Source of the DNA: Cymodocea nodosa
Taxonomy: Eukaryota; Streptophyta; Magnoliopsida; Alismatales; Cymodoceaceae
Length of the DNA stretch: 64,000 nucleotides
Assembly (NCBI GenBank): GCA_036874045.1
Contig: CM072345.1
Location: 15,344,001-15,408,000 of the forward strand
Direction: 5' to 3'
Shown one piece after another: positions 1 to 11,700 of the stretch; position 1 is the stretch's first letter; every line of letters begins with the position of its first letter. The position numbers and the translations under genes were made by a program. Below the pieces are notes generated by a model. It worked only from the letters and a program-made list of their open reading frames with translations, was not told the DNA's origin and did no database searches.

Positions 1-1117
1 AAGAAAAGATATATTTACAGATATACAAGTATCAAATTCATCAAAATAGTTTAATAAAATAAATTATAATTCAATTTCATGTAATACAATTTCAAAAACA
101 TTTTTTATTATGTGTAATTGTCATTCAAGACTAAATACTTAAATTCAAAACATAAATAAATATATCAAAAGTACAATTAAAGTTATAAACAACAAAATAA
201 GTAATAACATAGTAAATTTATATCATAAAAATAACTCAAAAGATAAAATCTAAACAATAAAAGAAGGCCTAAAATGAAAAAAAAAAAAGACCACTTTTTC
301 TCAAAAAAATGAGAAAAATGACCATTTTTATAAACCATTTCCCCCCTTTTTTCCAAAAAATGAATCGGATTGAGGTGAACAATGTTTGAACACCATTTAA
401 ATGGCTATTTTTTCCATTTTTAGTTTTTAGAACAACGGATGAATGGATTTCCATACTGATCAATAAGATTGACCTTCCCTCTCCTCTAATTAAAAATAAT
501 AATCACATGTCATTATTTATCTGACCATTGTGCTATTCAACTCAGGATTGGATTCCACCCAATCAATCCAATCCATTAAAGTATCTCCAATAAGAAACTT
601 GATCCCAATTATTGTAGCTTCTCTAATTTTTTTTCTCACAATATGTTAAAATTTCATATAGTTTAAAGGGAAAAATTTTCGAGTGGTGCCATTAGGTAAT
701 TTTTCTAGCATCACTTTCATTCTTTTCATAGATACATGGGAGGATAGAAGTAACTGTATAGATTGTATTATTAAATGACTAAATATATGATAAAATTTTT
801 ACTTAAATTATATAAATACCAGTGCTTAATCTAAAGGTTTTAAAATTTACCAATTAGTTTTTAAATGAAAAAATAACTGAGAATATTACTTATATTAAGT
901 TAAAATTTTAATTCCTAATAGATTAGATTAAATAATTATATAAATAAATTTTAATTTTAATGATAAAATAAAATTTAGAAAATGAGGTGACACTAGGAAA
1001 TTTTCCTGATGGCAAATGCAGGAATTTTTACTGTATAGTTTATTGTTTTTCCACTCTTTTTACTATTTTATCTGAGTCTTGGGATGCATCTCAAAATTTG
1101 TCTTTGATATTTCATAG
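1..1117. other. AT-rich non-coding stretch, probably intron
   Basis: No coding stretch is visible on either strand. The sequence is AT-rich with A and T runs. The first recognisable exon downstream starts in phase 0 at 1118, and the encoded protein clearly lacks its N-terminal part, so this is most simply read as an intron of the synergin-like gene whose upstream exons lie outside the window. The small minus-strand frame at 269-463 is low complexity. Confidence 0.5.
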
Positions 1118-3079
1118 GAAGCTTGCATCAACATAGACAGTGAGATGAACTCTTCTGGAAACATTTCTATGGAGCACATCTCCAAGGACGTCTGTATTGA
1201 AAAGTTGCTTGAGACATTGCATCAACCGTACATACAAGCTTTTGAGATAGAGTATTTCCTGTCAGAAAAGATCTCGCTAGTATGCACTTGACATTTATTA
1301 ATGTTTCAATTTCACATAACATTTTGTTGCCAATTTCACGATATACTGATGAGGTTTCCTTATTGTGGCCTGAAGGTCATAGGCCCAAATTACATAAAAA
1401 TTTTATTTATAAAAGATTTTTCAAAATTTAAGGATGACAGTTTCCAATTGAAGGGATTAGAAAAAAAAGCTATGCTTTTGGGTACATTTTATTTTGGAAG
1501 TTTTTTATTCTGGGTTCTGAGGACACATCAAGAATGTTAATATATCTCAACTCTCATCTGCCAAAGTAATAAATTGCAGTTTCACATGAGGTACTACATA
1601 CTATAATGTTTGTCCAACCCATGTTAAGCAAACACCACCAGTTCTGCTTGTAGAAGTTTTCCTTTCAAAATTTCTCGTGGACTATTCCTGTAAGCTCATA
1701 AATTTAACATTATATTTTATTAGTTTTCATGTTTTAAATTGATTTATAATAAATGAGCTCATTTTGGTGAGTAAAATCATTATTGAATCAGTAGTAAATA
1801 ATTCAAATTTTACTTGACAAGGTTTAAATTTAGTTGATTTTGGGAAATTGTTGCAACCAATTAGACTTGATCATAACTACTATGTCAGTGGGGTTTTTTG
1901 AATCTGCTTTAGCAAAGCAAAATTGGTTTTCGTGAATACGTATTGCCATTTATATTTCTTATTGGTGGTAATTGATTGTTGACGTTGCATAAACATATAA
2001 TTCTGCCAGCTTCTTCTGTTAAATGCAATTGGGAATGGAAGCATGAACACATGATTAGTATTTTGGCCTGCTTGATATTCTATTTATTTATTTGTCTTTA
2101 CATTTGCATGTCTCGGACAAGATTGTTTATGCTAATTGCTATGCACACTAACCAGGCAAAAAAGCACTTGACGTCAGCAATACAGCTCTTCAATCATGCC
2201 ACCTTGATGCTAAGGCTTTTTAATGTTGCATCATGGGAGGACCAGAGAACTTATATTGTAGCTTGGTCAAAAATGATTTCTGCTTGTGCACAAGAGTTGC
2301 AGCATGGTGCCATGATTTGGTCACGATGTCTTGAAGCCAATGTCCGCCAACAGATACTTTCTGAAACTCAAGGTTACATTTGTTTCTGTGATTCAATGAT
2401 TTTTCAATTGATGTACATAGATAGTTACTTTCTAAAATCCAATATTACATTTGCTTTCGTAGTTGAATGATTCTTCTCAGGTATCAGTTCTTCGACATTT
2501 GTCACAGTTTTTCATGTCTTGCAGGTTGCCAATATTTTATTGCGCTTGGTGAAATTTTTAGGGTAACAGAAATTTTGAGTGTGACATCGACTTTGTATAA
2601 GCCTTGGCTGCTGTTAAATCCCGTTGAATCAAACAAGTTGCTAATCGAAGTTGCAGAATGCTCCAAGTTTTGGACGAGTCCTGGATTGGAAAAGGCTCTT
2701 GAAGGTATACACGATCTGGCAGATTCTAAGCAAAAGGAAAGGATAAAATCGTTGTTGGATTCCATCAACTTTATTCACAGCCTTGGCAGAAGTGTCCTTC
2801 CAAATCATGTACCTCATCATGGAGATTCAGTTTGTCAATTGTCCCTATTACCAGTTAAAAAGTTGCAAGGTATGCAGTAGGATGTAGGTTTGCGATGCTT
2901 TTCCGTTCTGCTCTAAATTCTTGTTTGACATCGTTTCATATTCGGTCATTTGTTTTCCTGAAGCAGAGATGGAAATGGTAGACTGGTGTGGGAAAAATTA
3001 CCTTCTTAAGCTTGCAAACTTGTGGGCGAACCGAATATCTAGCGATTCTCCATCATTGCCCTGCATAAACGTTGGCTAG
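1118..3079 (+). CDS. Synergin gamma-like protein, C-terminal exons (partial gene)
   Basis: Four exons splice in phase: 1118-1279, 2156-2372, 2525-2869 and 2967-3079, ending at TAG 3077-3079. Introns are GT-AG, and the codons split at 2372/2525 and 2869/2967 both give sense codons. The encoded 278 or so residues look like the C-terminal conserved region of plant synergin gamma-like proteins: a segment with AWSKMISACAQELQHGAMIW, then YFIALGEIFRVTEIL, YKPWLLL, and a final YLLKLANLWANRI block. Synergin gamma binds the AP-1 clathrin adaptor in animals; a trafficking role in plants is inferred from the family. The N-terminal part, where EH or acidic adaptor-binding motifs would lie, is outside the window. 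Family assignment comes from remembered resemblance and is moderately sure; the exon structure is surer. Confidence 0.62.
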
Positions 3080-4620
3080 TGAAGGATGGACATCATTGAA
3101 AATTTGAAGTTTAGATAAAACGCATGACACACACGAGTATGACCAGCCCGATTTCAACCCAAGCTCGACTGTAGGCCGAAGTTTCATTGAAAGACTCTCA
3201 AGGGGGGGGAAAAGGAATCGAAGGTAAAGCCATAAAGATGAGATGACAGAAATAATTGGTTTGAATATGTGAAATATCGAAGATAATATTACAGAAATAA
3301 TCGGTAGTGATTTTCGGTTCAAATTATCAAAGATAAAAATCTATCGATTGCTTGTTTGTATGTCTGTCTATGTTGTCATTCTTTGTAAATCGTATGATTA
3401 CTATTTTTTGTTGCGATAGAGAATTTGTTGTAAAGTTTGAACACATGATAAGATGATTGTAACTTCTAAGCAAAAAAATTATGATGATCATCTGATAATA
3501 ATATCTATATGATTACTTCTCTCTCTTTTTTCATGTATTTATAATTTATCAGTTGTGTGCTGATCAATTGCTCAATGGAACAACCGATGACCGGAGCAAT
3601 CATGAATATCTGTATGGGATATGTAAATTTATGATAGGATCTTGCACCTCCAGGTACGAGCATATTTGTTGAGAAGTGGCAATTGCTTCACACAACAGCA
3701 ACGATGACACTTGGACTTTCATATGTGGCAAGGTGACATGGAAAGCCATGAGTGATTACTAGGGAAGGTTATGCATTACTTTTCCCTTGAGTACCAGATG
3801 GTTGTTGGGTGTAATAATAGAAATGCTAAGGAAAAGATCAATTCTTTATTTGCAATGCAGGTTTTATTTCCACTTTTCAATGTGAGTTTATTTTAAAAAA
3901 TTTCTTACTTGTAATTTTTTTGAGAACTTTTAAGTGCTATTATTGTTTTGACCAATGGGATGATGTATGAAGATTTTAAGTCTAAAAGAAAATGCGGGAA
4001 TGTGAGACATCCAACTCAAAAATAGAATGGTCATTAGTGGAGAAATCATGTTTGCTACATAAATGTGTGCAAGTCTTTTTCAAAGGGTTGGGGGGAATAT
4101 TTTCAATGGATATCTGTAACGTAAATTTCAAAAACCAAAGTTCAGAACGTCTCCAACATGTACGATCATGTAATCCATTTATTTCATTTTAATTTTAAAG
4201 CAGCACAAAACCAATATAAAATTGAAATCTCAAGCTCGAAGAACCAGAAATCATCCTGGCCAGGGAGCACGCATGCATGGGCATGGGTGACAAATGATGC
4301 GTTCCAAGAGCCAGTGATCATTCATCGTTCTTGTTCTGAAATCAAGCATTCCAAGTTCTTTTAGAAAATAAAAATTCCAATTCCCAAGTAAATTTATGCA
4401 AGTACTTATAATACGAAGTAAAAATTTTAAAATATACCATGCTAATAAGTTACTTTTAAAAAATATGTTAAGGTCTTTTGTAAGAAAGTGTTGACGCAGA
4501 AAACATTTGATGTTTTTAATTTCTTAATGATCACCTTCTATTAGAAACATGTGTCAAAATCTTCACTTCACATGCTAGTATGCTACTAAGGACATTAAAT
4601 AACAATAATAATAAGACAGT
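3080..4620. other. Intergenic spacer between synergin-like and choline kinase genes
   Basis: AT-rich sequence with no recognisable gene on either strand. It should contain the 3' UTR of the upstream gene (from 3080) and the distal promoter of the choline kinase gene. The short frames here (for example 3992-4192 and 4158-4364) have no family resemblance. A segment near 4000-4030 resembles repeats near 60.6-61.1 kb, so it may include an old dispersed repeat. Confidence 0.5.
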
Positions 4621-5471
4621 CAGCCGCGATGAACGGCAACGTGGCGATGTTCCTTGGCATTGCATTGTCTATCGCTGCCAATCCATTCCGTCGTCCGCCA
4701 CCTTTTCCTCGATGCTGCCGCCGGCCCAGCTCTCCACTTATCCACATTCCTGTGCGCTGTCCTCTCTTTTCTGTGATAATTTCTGGCTTTACGAGTTCAG
4801 TGTCGTCGATTTCGTTTTTCTCGTCATAAAATCGTGATCTTCGGTCTTGGAATGGGAAGAAAAGTCTGGCTTTCGTTTGAAGCTTGAACGAATGGTAGGG
4901 ATACGTAATGGAGAAAGTTGCCATCTTTAATTTGAAGACTCGAGGTTTTGAGATAGGAATCAGTTGTTTAGGGTTTTTTCTTCGTCTTCTTCTTCTTCTT
5001 CTTCTTTTCTGAGAACAGAGTTGTTTATAGGTTAGATTTTGGTCTTCTCCATCTCGCTAAGGAGAAGAGAGCTTTCTTTTTGATGTATTTAGAAAATTTA
5101 GATATTTTTGCGATGGGGGCGTGGAGAAATTTTCGAGGTTCAGGATAAAAGCTTTCGTCTTGCTAATTTTGAAGCTTGGTGTTTGGTTTTTTGGGTTTTA
5201 CCGGATTAAGTTATTTTTAATTTTATATCTGGTCGAGAAAGTTTTGTTATTTGTTTAGCATTCCTGGAAAAACTAAAGATATTGAGTGTTCTTTGCCAAA
5301 ATTACGTACCATTGTCTGAGCAAACCTTCGCTGTCTTCGTGTTCATTCTCTTGGTTAGGCCTACTTGTGCGTAGTGTAATGGTGTGCGTTGTATAGGACA
5401 AAGAAGTTGGAAGGATAGAAAGGAATCGCTGTCTTTGCTCCTCCCGATTCGAGGTAGTGAATGTTGAAAAA
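4621..5471 (+). promoter_or_regulatory. Choline kinase promoter and 5' leader region
   Basis: GC content rises at 4620-4860 relative to the flanks, then a CTT microsatellite occurs at about 4985-5006, a common feature of plant 5' leaders. Donor-like sites (for example around 5029) and a pyrimidine-rich stretch ending in AG at about 5453 suggest a 5' UTR intron, but its limits cannot be set without a transcript. An ATG at 5460-5462 lies 12 nt before the main ATG in another frame. The transcription start is unknown. Confidence 0.4.
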
Positions 5472-7946
5472 ATGGTGGCTGCTGAGGTTGAGCTTGCAAT
5501 CAACAACAACACGAAGTTACCTGATGGGGCCAAGAAGATCCTTCATGGCTTGGCGTCAAGCTGGACTGATGTGTTGGATGCCAAGTCACTGGAAGTGGTC
5601 CAGTTGAAGGGTGCAATGACAAATGATGTTTATCAGATAAATTGGATCATGGATAACAACTATGCCTCTCCACAGCTCCTGGTTCGGGTTTATGGGAAAG
5701 GTGCAGATATTTTCTTTGATCGTGCTGATGAAATTTGCACATTTGAGTACATGTCCAAGCATGGACAGGGTCCACTCTTGCTCGATCGATTCACCAATGG
5801 GCGCATTGAGGAATTTATTCATGCCAAGGTAACACAATTTTAATTTTGATTCGTCATTTTCTGTTCTGGGCACTTTATTTCAACGATAGCCCATAACATT
5901 TGGCTTTATGTCTGAATGGATTCGAAAGAATTCCTTTTTCACTTATCCTATAGACTGTTTGCTTGATGAATGCGAGTTTGTTCGTGCAATTTTTGTTACC
6001 TCATATGGAACTCCGGAGCACTCGTCGTCTACTAGAAAATTGTGTGAACTATTAACAGTACCAAGTATAAAAGTGCCTATGTACTACACTGCCTCGTAGG
6101 TACTTGTGCTTATGGCTGGGAAGTGGAAACTAAATGGAAAAATCAATCTTGTAACATTTGATAAGATGCTTTTCTGGTCTAGTAATCTATTATGTTTTAC
6201 AAGTGTATGAGAGTGGTGAGCAGTCTGATACAGAATTGTTGCTTCTAATTGTTCTTTGTTGGGACCGCCCTTTGATCTCCAGACACTTTCTGCACCTGAT
6301 ATTCGGGATCCTGAAATATCTGCCAGTATAGCTGCAAAATTGAGAGAGTTTCACGATATTAACATGCCTGGTCCAAAGAATATTCTCATCTGGGATAGAA
6401 TGAGGTACATTTATGGAGTTCCTCTCTTGAATCATTTCAATTTAGTCTAATATATTGATTGTGAAATAGTGCATCCTTTCTCTCAGGAAGTGGCTGAAGT
6501 CAGCAGTAGATTTGTGTTCTCCTGAAGAAGCAAATGAATTTTTATTAGCTGACATTGAGAAGGAGATCTGTTGTTTGCAAAATAAATTACACGATAATAA
6601 CCAGAGGATAGGGTTTTGTCACAATGATCTTCAGTATGGAAATATAATGATGGATGAAGAAACAAGAACTTTAACTCTTATAGTAAGTTCGTTGCCGAAT
6701 CATTTCCAGGTTACAGGATGTGTTTGTTTATCTCCCATACCTTGATAGTTTGTGGATCTACGTCTGTCTGGATAACTATAGTATTGTGACTTGACTTACA
6801 GATAAGCTTCTATTCCTCTTTCGTTAAAATTACTTCACATAATACAATGTTGATATTTTAAAAAAAAAAGTTTCTCTCTTTGCATTTTTTTTTTAAAGAG
6901 AAAATCCTAAAATCCTAGTTGCTTCCATTCATTTTTCTGATGTTCCATTAAGATTCTTCATAAAGGAGTCACTTGCAACCATTAATTGGTCGGAAAAGTG
7001 ATAGAATACAATCTGATCCGGCAACAGCAGCAGTAATCCAAAGAATAATTATGATATGAATAAATTGAAATTGATCTTTTGTTATCCTCATTTTTGCAAA
7101 GATTATTTTTTGCCTTGCATTTTGTTCCATTGTGACTTAAAGAGGTCATAATGCATTTTGTGAATGTTAAGAAACGGTCTCCTTTACCTATGAAGGTAAG
7201 ACTGACAATTAGACTCCTTTCGTAGATTCAATAAAATAAGCAGTGAAGAAGTTTTCAACACTTGTTTACCTCTGATGTTGATGTTGTGCCTTCAGGACTA
7301 CGATTATGCAGGATACAATCCCATTGCATATGATATTGCAAATCATTTCTGCGAGATGGCTGCTGATTACCATACTGATGCTCCTCATCTATTGGATTTC
7401 GACAAATATCCAGGTTAGTCTTGATATGTTGTAGTCACTGTAGACGACTTGATGTAGAAAAATTATCTACCTTCTGAAATATCTTCGTTCTGGAAACTAG
7501 AACTCGGTGAAAGAAAAAGATTTGTGCAGATTTATTTGGCTTACTCTTGTAAGTCTTTTTATCCATCATATCCCATCACGGTTAGTCACATTGTTTGTTG
7601 ACCAGTGCATCTCATTCAACAACCTGCTCCATGTTCCGTCTTTCTTGCAGCCAACAAATCCAAGGAGGAAGTTGACGTCGATGTCCTGATACGAGACATC
7701 GAGAAGTACACTCTAGCAAGTCATTTGTCTTGGTGTCTTTGGGGGCTGATTTCTGTAATCAAGATATTCTTTTGCCGATGAATCCTTTGCTTCTAGATTC
7801 ACTGGTCATGATTGCTAATCACGAATCCATCTTTCTTTAATCTGCAGGATCATGCCAACAAGAAGGACTTTGATTACATGGAGTACGCGAGGCAGAGAAG
7901 TCGACAATACTGGTTGATGAAACCCATCCTGCTAGAAACTCAGTAG
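5472..7946 (+). CDS. CEK: Choline kinase (choline/ethanolamine kinase family), complete
   Basis: Seven coding exons: 5472-5828, 6283-6404, 6487-6682, 7296-7413, 7501-7548, 7651-7754 and 7848-7946 (TAG at 7944-7946). They total 1044 bp (347 aa), the usual length for plant choline kinases, and all junctions are GT-AG and keep frame. The enzyme phosphorylates choline with ATP in the first step of the CDP-choline route to phosphatidylcholine, in the cytosol. Visible motifs: an [14 protein letters not shown] nucleotide-binding region (about residues 44-57), Brenner's phosphotransferase motif HNDLQYGN at 205-212, and the choline kinase motif [20 protein letters not shown] at 226-245. The start is ATG 5472, with A at -3 and G at +4; the in-frame GTG at 5457 is not a plausible plant start. 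Nothing is missing or broken. Ethanolamine kinase is the main alternative, but sequence around the motifs is closer to plant choline kinases. Confidence 0.92.
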
Positions 7947-8790
7947 CGCCATAACATAAATCTTAGTCCCATTGTTCTCTTTTGCCCAGGGTTGGTAGAA
8001 TTCTGTGCTTGATGAGGGAGGGCGTTGTACATATATGAACTCCACCACAACAAACAAATTTATGCAAAATAATTTCTATAGAATTTTTAAGGATGCTAGT
8101 TTATTTTTATACGTTAGATTTAAATAATCATTATCAAGTAGATCCTTAATATTGTTTTAACTCAACTCAATTAAGGCTTGTTTAAAAATTTGTACCATTA
8201 GTTTTTGAATTTCATGGTAAGGTTTGTAGGATCTTACTGGGTATATAACCTTGATGGCATCTCTTGATAAAATATTAAATAAATTTATTATTTTGGTGAT
8301 ATATATTTTACAAGAATTAACAAAAAGAACTAAACATTGTTGGCAATGTTGAATAAGGTTAATCTCTTTTAATCATATAATGAGAAACTCAAATCCAAAC
8401 CAGATCCTGTCGGATCATGGAAAAATGATGCGAAACTAAGCTCAAGCGCGGCTGACCTTCAATTTTTTGGTTGAATTCGAGTGGAGCCAATCCGATTTCT
8501 GGGAAAAAAGAAAAAAAAAATCTGATAGATCAAACGCTAGGCAATCCGGTGGATTGACTTCAAGAAAAATGAGAAGGAATTCCTGTGGTATGCCGCAGAG
8601 CAACAGAATCTGAAACAGTTTACAAGCAAGCGAGGAAGTTGATATGCCCTCCATCACGATTTCAGGCTTGGCAGCATTACATGATGACCAATCGCGGAAG
8701 AGGGACTATTTAAAATTAAAACATAAACGATTCTCTGTTGAAAACATTCATGTACAAATAAATGTTGCTCTAATGATAGCACTCCCATTA
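7947..8790. other. Convergent intergenic region (two 3' UTRs)
   Basis: The tail-to-tail spacer between the choline kinase stop and the SAC3B stop. It is AT-rich and has no gene. No perfect AATAAA stands out close to either stop. Confidence 0.6.
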
Positions 8791-11700
8791 TTAAAAATAT
8801 ATGGAGAGATTTTTTGCTATCGAATTCTGCAACATATTGCATTTCTCCAGCAACGAACTCAATCTGTCATATCCACCCAATGGAGCTACAGGGCTTAACT
8901 CCTTCTCATGCTCATCGGAAAAGATATCATCCCTTGCTTTAAGAGGGTAATCAAGATCAGTATCCTTATCATTCTCACTGGGACGTGAAACAATCTCAGG
9001 CATTTCAGCATCTCTTTCTGGTGGTTCATTTGATGCAGGCAGTTCATTGGAAGGAAAGCAGCAAGCAACTTCAACCATTTCATCAAGGGGTGCCAAATTC
9101 AACTGCATGCCGTATTGAAAGTTTGGTTCATTGTCTCCTCTGCTATTGTACCCTTGAAACGACATCAAAGCATTTGGGTCAATCCCAATGGTAAAGGGTT
9201 CATCGTGGTTGAGAACATAGGCAAATGCAATCTCACTGCCAACAAGTCTCATTAGACACCAATTATAAATCCTCTGGAAAATTATCAGCCACCTGGGCAC
9301 AATATGATAATATGAACCTCGAAGCTCAAGAACAGCTCCTCTCTGTACCATTAAATGTGCCTCCTTTAAAGCAAGATCCCCAGACATGATTTCAGCCGCT
9401 TCCATAAGATAATTACACAAATACTTTTCAAGGCTCAGCTTCTGGTCAAGTATCTCTTTTCCCATATAAGAACCCTGGCTCAACCATGAGAGACTGTCAG
9501 GGAAGCTTGGAAGTTTGCATCCACATATGGCTGCAACAATGGGCTTGATTCTTACTTCTGAACTCCAACGTGTCTTTGGTAACAATGTTTCTATTACTCC
9601 CTTCTCAATGCTTGATCCCTTAATCAAATTGATCTCAGGACATGGCCAGCCATTTGGATTCATATATGCCGCACTTTGAACTTGATTAGCTGATTTCTGC
9701 AAAGCTTCGTTGAAAATGGCAATGCAATCTTCTGGATCTAGGCATGAGATTTTCATATTGTCGATTAATTTGAGGGAAGAACCCAAATACTTCAGGACAA
9801 GGTCACGAGTCTTCACCAAGTGTAGTGTGGGTTGAAGGGGTGACTGATCTGCCAGCCATTGCAGGCCTTTTCTCAAGCTGCTGTCACTAAGAAATCCACC
9901 ACAATGATGCTCCTCGGGACCATCACCAGAAAGAAATACAACAGAGACACAGCTTACTCTTGTGTTATCAGCATCCAGGAGGCCAAGCCTGCTGATGACT
10001 GATTGAGGGCTAGACATCTCTCCCATTTGAACATTGTAACTTAAAATGAGCAGAGGCAATCTTGATCCAGACGGTATTGACAACAAGAGGCTGTGAAGAT
10101 GGTTTTGCTGAATCTCATATGGTGTACTTTCAGAGGCAAGGTACACAATAGCATTTGCACCAACCATTAGATCTGAATGTTCCTCTCTGTCATTGTCAAA
10201 TAATACCTCTCTAATAACAGAGAAACAAATGGATTTGGTGCCGTCAGGAATCTCATCAATCAATTTCTTCCATATAGATAAACCTGTAGACAAGTGTACC
10301 AGCTCATCTTCATCTCTTGTTCCAGAGCCCAGAAGCTTTGAAACCAACCAGGTTGATGCTCTTTTATCAGCCTTCTGCACCATATCACTTCTATTGTGGC
10401 AGAAAAGCAGTTTCCAGCAGAGGCATCTAGAAGTATGATTCTTTGTGACAAGAACTGGGCCAACAACTCCAGCAACGTTCACCCTTGACAATGACTTTCC
10501 ACATTTATTATTCCTTTCTCTCATGATGTAACTAATGTCAAACTTTTCTTCAGCATGACCTTCGTGCTTGAGTAAAAAAAATGAATTCAGAATTCTGTAA
10601 ATTAACTAATAGATCTCCAGGCAAAAGAAGACTCACATTTTCATTTTGTCTAAGGGAAGGTCCCAGAGAGATTGAACTCAAAGCTAAGCTGGCTAATAAC
10701 AATCTTTGCTCTCGAATCTCCCTCTTCCTTGATGCATTTGCCTTCCATTTCCTGATAATGAGATCACAAAGACAATTAGCACCAAAAACATGAAAATTAA
10801 TATATCTGAGTAATTTAAAAGGGTATAGAACCTTAGAATAATTTTTAGTTTTCTCATGACAGCTTCACGTTGTTGACTTTTTCTTTGCAATACTTCAGCT
10901 TCTTTCAGATGGTATGTTTCCTTCTGCATTTTTTGACTTTTTACAGCAAAATCTGTAAATGATTTTCCAGGTGCTTGAATTTGAATTGGCTTTCTTTTTG
11001 GACTAGTAGAGGTCAACACAAATTCATCACGCATATATTCATTGGAATAACTCAGTTGGTCATCCACACGTGTCATAACTGAAGTACCATCTACAGGGAA
11101 CAAACCATTAATATTATTTACTTCAAAATTTGTTTTTTCAGATTGACAGGATGGAATGGATGTCGATGTTTCAGTCAGCTCCATGGATTTCATAAGGGAG
11201 TCATTTTGCAATTCTTCAGTAGTTGTGTCAGTCCAACCTTCACTAGATGTGGTGGTTTTATGAATAAACTTTGCTTCCAGACTAGATACCTCAGGATTAT
11301 TGGTAATTCTATGAGAAAATTGCTCTAGCAAATCTGACCGAGCAGGAACTTCACTCACTGCATCAGCAAAGTCATTTCTATCTGAAACGGCAGTGATTTC
11401 AGATGCCCTACATGAAAGCTTATCTTTTACGTCTGATGAGATTGTCTTTCTACTACTAAAGTCTAGGGCAACTGGTCCAGAAGCAACATCATCAACAATC
11501 CTCAGAGACTTCTTCGACTGAACAAGCTTTGAACACGTTGTTGGATAATCAACGTCACTGTTAAGAAATGGCTTTTCTTTCACCATATATACATCCTCAA
11601 AAATCTTTATTGAAAAACCATGATACTGAATAAGATCATCTATATCTTCCCCCTAAAAGAAAGCAGTACTAAGATAAAACCATACAGGAATACAAGAAAG

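Noticed and set aside
4595..4924. Overlapping frames (109 codons -, 85 and 66 codons +) upstream of choline kinase
   Set aside because: They lie in the GC-richer promoter/leader; no family resemblance and mutually overlapping.
5457..5471. Upstream extension of choline kinase from GTG 5457
   Set aside because: Plant nuclear genes start at ATG in nearly all cases; ATG 5472 has a good context and gives the family's normal length.
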